Part shown: piece after piece, positions 5,857 to 8,905 of the stretch | How positions within the stretch are numbered: the first letter of the stretch is position 1 | Layout of the letters: each line of letters begins with the position of its first letter | Assembly (NCBI GenBank): GCA_017457585.1 | Contig: JAFTHD010000076.1 | Coordinates: 1 to 8,905 of the forward strand | DNA length: 8,905 nucleotides | Direction of reading: 5' to 3' | Source of the DNA: Bacillota bacterium | GTDB taxonomy: Bacteria; Bacillota_A; Clostridia; Peptostreptococcales; Anaerovoracaceae | The notes under the pieces: model-generated | Seen by the model: only the letters and a program-made list of their open reading frames with translations | Database searches by the model: none | Told to the model about the DNA's origin: nothing | Made by a program: the position numbers and the translations under genes

Positions 5857-7191
5857 ATGAAACTATATATTGAAACCATGGGATGCCCCAAGAACTTCAA
5901 CGATTCCGAAGGCATCGCAGGCATATGGGAAGGGGCAGGCATGTCCCTTACGACAGACCCCTATGAGGCGGACGCACTTCTCGTCAACACATGCGGATTC
6001 ATAGACGACGCCAAGAGGGAGTCCATCGACAAAATTTTTGACATGGCCAGGCTGGCCTCCGAGACCGAGAGGGAAGAGGATAAGAAGATTCTCATCGTTA
6101 CTGGCTGCCTGACACAGAGATTCGGAGATGAGCTTTACGAGCAGATCCCTGAAATAGATCTGATGATGGGTGTCAACGATTACGAGAAGCTTCCGGCGCT
6201 CATAAGAAGTTACAAGAGGGGGATCAGGAGCAAGGTTATAAGCTGCGACCCTGGAAAGTTCACGGAGTTTACGGGGAGAAAATACGAAGAGAATCCCTAC
6301 ACTGCGACCATAAGGATAGCAGAAGGATGTAACAACTGCTGCGCCTACTGCGTAATCCCCCAGATCAGGGGCGCATACAGGAGCAGACCGATGGAGTCTA
6401 TCATAGATGAAGCGGAGCACATGGCTTCCCTCGGAACCAGGGAACTCATGCTCATCGCCCAGGATGTGACGGAATACGGCACCGACCTTTACGGGGAGCA
6501 CATGTTGCCGGAACTTCTGCGAAAACTTTGCAAAATTGATGGCCTCAGGTGGATCAGGCTCATGTACTGCTACGAGGATAAGATAACGGACGAGCTGATA
6601 GAGGTGATGAAGGAAGAGGAGAAAATCTGCAACTACATTGACATTCCTCTTCAGCACGTATCCGACCACGTTTTGGAGGAGATGAACAGAAGATCCACGA
6701 ATGCGTCCATCAGGGATACCCTTGAAAGGCTTCGAAGCGCAATCCCGGACATACATATAAGGACCACCTTCATAACGGGATTCCCAGGCGAGACGGAGGA
6801 GGATTTCGACCAGCTTTACGATTTCGCAGACCAGTTCAGATTTGAGAGGCTGGGAGTTTTCGCATATTCGAGGGAAGAGGGAACGCCGGCAGGTGACAGA
6901 GAAGATCAGATCGATGAAGAGGTAAAGGCTGCCCGTGCTGACTCAATCATGAGGAGGCAGATAGAGATCTCGCGCGAAGTGAACGAAGCGAAGGTGGGAA
7001 GCCTCCAGGAAGTTATGGTGGACTACGTTGACGAAGAGGGAGCATACGTGGGCAGGACCTGCTACGATGCTCCGGAGATCGATAACACGGTTATTTTAAG
7101 AGCTGATGAAGACCTGAAACCTGGTGATATGGTGATGGTCAGGATAAAGGACGCTTTTGATTACGATTTAGTTGGAGAGGTGGAGAGTTAA
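5857..7191 (+). CDS. rimO: Ribosomal protein S12 methylthiotransferase RimO
   Basis: This 444-residue radical-SAM enzyme adds a methylthio group to the beta-carbon of a conserved aspartate in ribosomal protein S12. The N-terminal UPF0004 domain supplies three cysteines for one [4Fe-4S] cluster: Cys10 (MGCPKNFNDSE), Cys46 (VNTCGFI) and Cys84 (TGCLTQ). The radical-SAM cluster motif CX3CX2C is Cys158, Cys162 and Cys165 in EGCNNCCAYC, followed by IPQIRG. GFPGETEEDF (308-317) is typical of methylthiotransferases, and a TRAM domain fills about 380-442. GCPKN with NDSE and the overall length favour RimO over the tRNA enzyme MiaB. The ATG directly follows the ftsK stop codon (TAGATG). The nearest Shine-Dalgarno-like sequence is GGAGG at 5841-5845 inside ftsK, 11 nt away, so translation is probably coupled. 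Confidence 0.95.
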   Translation: MKLYIETMGCPKNFNDSEGIAGIWEGAGMSLTTDPYEADALLVNTCGFIDDAKRESIDKIFDMARLASETEREEDKKILIVTGCLTQRFGDELYEQIPEIDLMMGVNDYEKLPALIRSYKRGIRSKVISCDPGKFTEFTGRKYEENPYTATIRIAEGCNNCCAYCVIPQIRGAYRSRPMESIIDEAEHMASLGTRELMLIAQDVTEYGTDLYGEHMLPELLRKLCKIDGLRWIRLMYCYEDKITDELIEVMKEEEKICNYIDIPLQHVSDHVLEEMNRRSTNASIRDTLERLRSAIPDIHIRTTFITGFPGETEEDFDQLYDFADQFRFERLGVFAYSREEGTPAGDREDQIDEEVKAARADSIMRRQIEISREVNEAKVGSLQEVMVDYVDEEGAYVGRTCYDAPEIDNTVILRADEDLKPGDMVMVRIKDAFDYDLVGEVES

Positions 7192-7192
7192 A

Positions 7193-7726
7193 ATGAATTT
7201 ACCGAACAAACTGACTATGGGAAGAATTTTTGCAATCCCTGTTTTCATCGTTGTGTTTATGATGGGCTTCAGAGTGGCTGCGTGCATTATTTTCATTCTG
7301 GCATCGATTACCGACATGCTGGACGGCTACATTGCAAGAAAGTACGATCTCGTATCAAATTTCGGCAAGCTGAAGGATCCGCTGGCAGACAAGCTTTTGA
7401 CCATGTCGGCCTTCATCGTGCTCATATCTTCAGGGGATATTGCGGCATGGATCGTCATCGTGATTTTAGGGCGCGAATTTATCATCACGGGAATGAGGCA
7501 GGTTGCTGCAGCACAGGGAATCGTCATCGCGGCCGGAGTAACGGGCAAGATTAAGACCATCACTCAGATGATCGCGATACCGCTTCTGCTCCTTGAAAAC
7601 TGGCCTTGTAGCTGGCTCTGTCCGCAGGTGCCACTGGATCAGATATTCCTTTATCTTGCACTTGCGATGACGGTGATTTCAGGTGTGGAATACATCGTCA
7701 AGAACAAGCAGCTTTTCGCCCAGTAG
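7193..7726 (+). CDS. pgsA: CDP-diacylglycerol-glycerol-3-phosphate 3-phosphatidyltransferase
   Basis: This 177-residue integral membrane enzyme makes phosphatidylglycerol phosphate from CDP-diacylglycerol and glycerol 3-phosphate, the committed step to phosphatidylglycerol and cardiolipin. The CDP-alcohol phosphotransferase signature D-x2-DG-x2-AR-x8-G-x3-D-x3-D is complete: Asp41, Asp44, Gly45, Ala48, Arg49, Gly58, Asp62 and Asp66. These aspartates bind the catalytic metals. Hydrophobic segments lie at about 11-38, 68-93, 104-115, 121-135 and 150-169. The ATG at 7193 is chosen because the N-terminus MNLPNKLTMGR is typical of PgsA and the purine-rich GAGAGGTGGAG precedes it. A TTG at 7172 would add seven residues inside rimO without need. 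One base separates it from the rimO stop codon. It could in principle be another CDP-alcohol transferase, but length and context favour PgsA. Confidence 0.93.
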   Translation: MNLPNKLTMGRIFAIPVFIVVFMMGFRVAACIIFILASITDMLDGYIARKYDLVSNFGKLKDPLADKLLTMSAFIVLISSGDIAAWIVIVILGREFIITGMRQVAAAQGIVIAAGVTGKIKTITQMIAIPLLLLENWPCSWLCPQVPLDQIFLYLALAMTVISGVEYIVKNKQLFAQ

Positions 7727-7776
7727 TTCGGGCATGAGCCATCAAAATACTTTGATTCAGGTGAGGAACTTACCAT

Positions 7777-8905
7777 ATGAAAACAGCGATTTTAAGCGTG
7801 GGAACAGAGATACTTTTTGGTCAGATAACGAACACGAACACCGTGTATCTTTCCCGTGAACTTAACAACATGGGGCTGGATGTGATGTATCACTATACGG
7901 TAGGAGATAACCCGGAGAGAGTGGCAGAAATCATGGAACTGGCACTCAAGGACGTGGATATGATACTGACTACCGGCGGTCTTGGACCGACTCAGGACGA
8001 CCTTACAAAGGAAGTGGCGTGCCGCGTGTTCAGGGATGAACTGGTGGTAAACGAGCACGCTTTGGGACTCATAGAATCGTACTTTAATCGAACGGGCAGA
8101 AAGATGACGGAGAACAACACGAAGCAGGCGCTCATGCCGTCACGGGCCACCGTTTTCCAAAACGATGCAGGCACGGCTCCCGGATTCGCCCTGGAAAGAG
8201 AAGGCAAGTACATCGTATGCATGCCGGGGCCTCCTCGCGAGATGACGAGGATGTTTCAGGTGAGCGTAAAGCCGTTCCTTGAGAAGATGACCGACAGCGT
8301 TATGAGATACAGGATACTCAGGTTCTATGGGATAGGAGAATCGGAACTTGAGACCAGGCTGCTCCCCGTTATTGACGGGCAGACGGATCCTACCATCGCC
8401 ACCTATGCGAAGGAAGGCGAGTGTCAGGTGAGGATTGCATCGAAAAGGGCAGACGGGGATGAAGCGGATGCGGCAGTGGAAGAAATGACGAGTAAGGTTC
8501 TCGAGATAGCAGGAGAGTACTGTTTCAGCCTTGAGAACGAGGATCTTGTTCAGGTGGTGGCGGATAAACTCATGACGAAGGGGCTTACCATTGCCAGTGC
8601 GGAGTCGTGCACCGGCGGCCTCTTTGCAGCGGCGCTTACGGATATACCGGGAATCTCCGAGTCCTTTAAGGCCGGATTTGTGACCTACAGCAACGAGTCG
8701 AAAGTGCGTGAACTGGGAGTTAGCCCCGAGACACTTGAAAAATACGGGGCGGTCAGCGAGGAAACGGCACGGGAAATGGTGGAAGGCCTCTATGAGAGAA
8801 CCGGCTGCGATGTGTGCGTGTCGGTTACCGGAATCGCAGGACCTGGCGGCGGCACTCCGGAGAAGCCGGTAGGACTCGTGTACATAGGATTCAAGTATGG
8901 CGACA
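7777..8905 (+). CDS. cinA: CinA-like nicotinamide-nucleotide amidase, 3' end cut off by the window
   Basis: The frame is open from the ATG at 7777 to the window edge, giving 376 codons. Bacillota CinA proteins are usually about 410-415 residues, so roughly 35-40 are missing. The N-terminal molybdopterin-binding-like (COG1058) domain starts MKTAILSVGTEILFGQITNTN and includes TTGGLGPTQDD (65-75) and MPGPPREM (149-156). Family members carry ADP-ribose pyrophosphatase activity here. After a middle domain (about 175-255), the C-terminal CinA domain begins near 262 with ESCTGG (276-281, Ser277 the probable nucleophile) and VTGIAGPGGGTPEKPVG (from 350). It deamidates NMN in pyridine-nucleotide salvage. 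The ribosome binding site is GTGAGG (7761-7766). It follows pgsA after 50 nt. In related genomes recA usually comes next. The competence role implied by its name is not evident here. Confidence 0.93.
   Translation, partial: MKTAILSVGTEILFGQITNTNTVYLSRELNNMGLDVMYHYTVGDNPERVAEIMELALKDVDMILTTGGLGPTQDDLTKEVACRVFRDELVVNEHALGLIESYFNRTGRKMTENNTKQALMPSRATVFQNDAGTAPGFALEREGKYIVCMPGPPREMTRMFQVSVKPFLEKMTDSVMRYRILRFYGIGESELETRLLPVIDGQTDPTIATYAKEGECQVRIASKRADGDEADAAVEEMTSKVLEIAGEYCFSLENEDLVQVVADKLMTKGLTIASAESCTGGLFAAALTDIPGISESFKAGFVTYSNESKVRELGVSPETLEKYGAVSEETAREMVEGLYERTGCDVCVSVTGIAGPGGGTPEKPVGLVYIGFKYGD

Noticed and set aside
5927..5934. GGGAAGGG, an exact match to the E. coli FtsK-orienting sequence GGGNAGGG, just after ftsK
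   Set aside because: About one match is expected by chance in a window of this size on both strands, and Clostridia need not use the E. coli motif.
5863..6756. 297-codon minus-strand open frame opposite rimO
   Set aside because: It is a shadow of rimO, whose catalytic cysteines and domains are intact in the + frame.
7172..7192. TTG start extending PgsA by 7 residues into rimO
   Set aside because: The ATG at 7193 gives the typical PgsA N-terminus and is preceded by a purine-rich binding site.
7741..7756. ATCAAA-ATAC-TTTGAT inverted repeat between pgsA and cinA
   Set aside because: The 6-bp AT-only stem has no T-run after it. It is too weak for a terminator and expected by chance, and cinA is close enough to be co-transcribed.

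Overview
This window looks like ordinary core chromosome from an anaerobic member of the Bacillota, most likely the class Clostridia. Several things point there: strong AGGAGG-type ribosome binding sites, Arg codons that are mostly AGA/AGG, a four-cysteine ribosomal protein L32, and the gene order ftsK/spoIIIE - rimO - pgsA - cinA (usually followed by recA). The genus cannot be fixed from sequence alone. No transposase, prophage, CRISPR, tRNA or rRNA is visible, and no new multi-gene system was found.

Layout. (1) Positions 1-159 are upstream DNA with a good sigma-A-type promoter (93-121) for ackA, plus a weaker candidate promoter further upstream. (2) ackA (160-1368, +) is a complete acetate kinase. 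(3) A 148-bp gap carries a strong promoter, a cre-like site and a perfect hairpin/palindrome, leading into rpmF (1517-1690, +), a 57-residue L32 gene that ends at a clear intrinsic terminator. The DUF177/yceD gene often found before rpmF is absent. (4) Positions 1750-1984 contain no convincing gene and are the oddest part of the window: three 30-bp tandem repeats, a C6A7 tract and a 12-bp-stem hairpin between convergent rpmF and asd. (5) asd (1985-2992, -) is a stand-alone aspartate-semialdehyde dehydrogenase gene. (6) A 161-bp divergent promoter region separates asd from (7) the operon ftsK (3154-5856) - rimO (5857-7191) - pgsA (7193-7726) - cinA (7777 to the window end, truncated), all on +.

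Functionally, AckA makes ATP from acetyl phosphate. RpmF and RimO serve the ribosome. Asd feeds diaminopimelate/lysine, threonine and methionine synthesis. FtsK/SpoIIIE pumps DNA at the septum, PgsA commits CDP-diacylglycerol to anionic phospholipids, and CinA takes part in nucleotide/NAD salvage. The tight spacing from ftsK to pgsA (0 and 1 bp) suggests translational coupling. The observations most worth checking are all intergenic: the cre-like/palindromic sites at the rpmF promoter, and the repeat-plus-hairpin region at 1769-1948, which could specify a small RNA.
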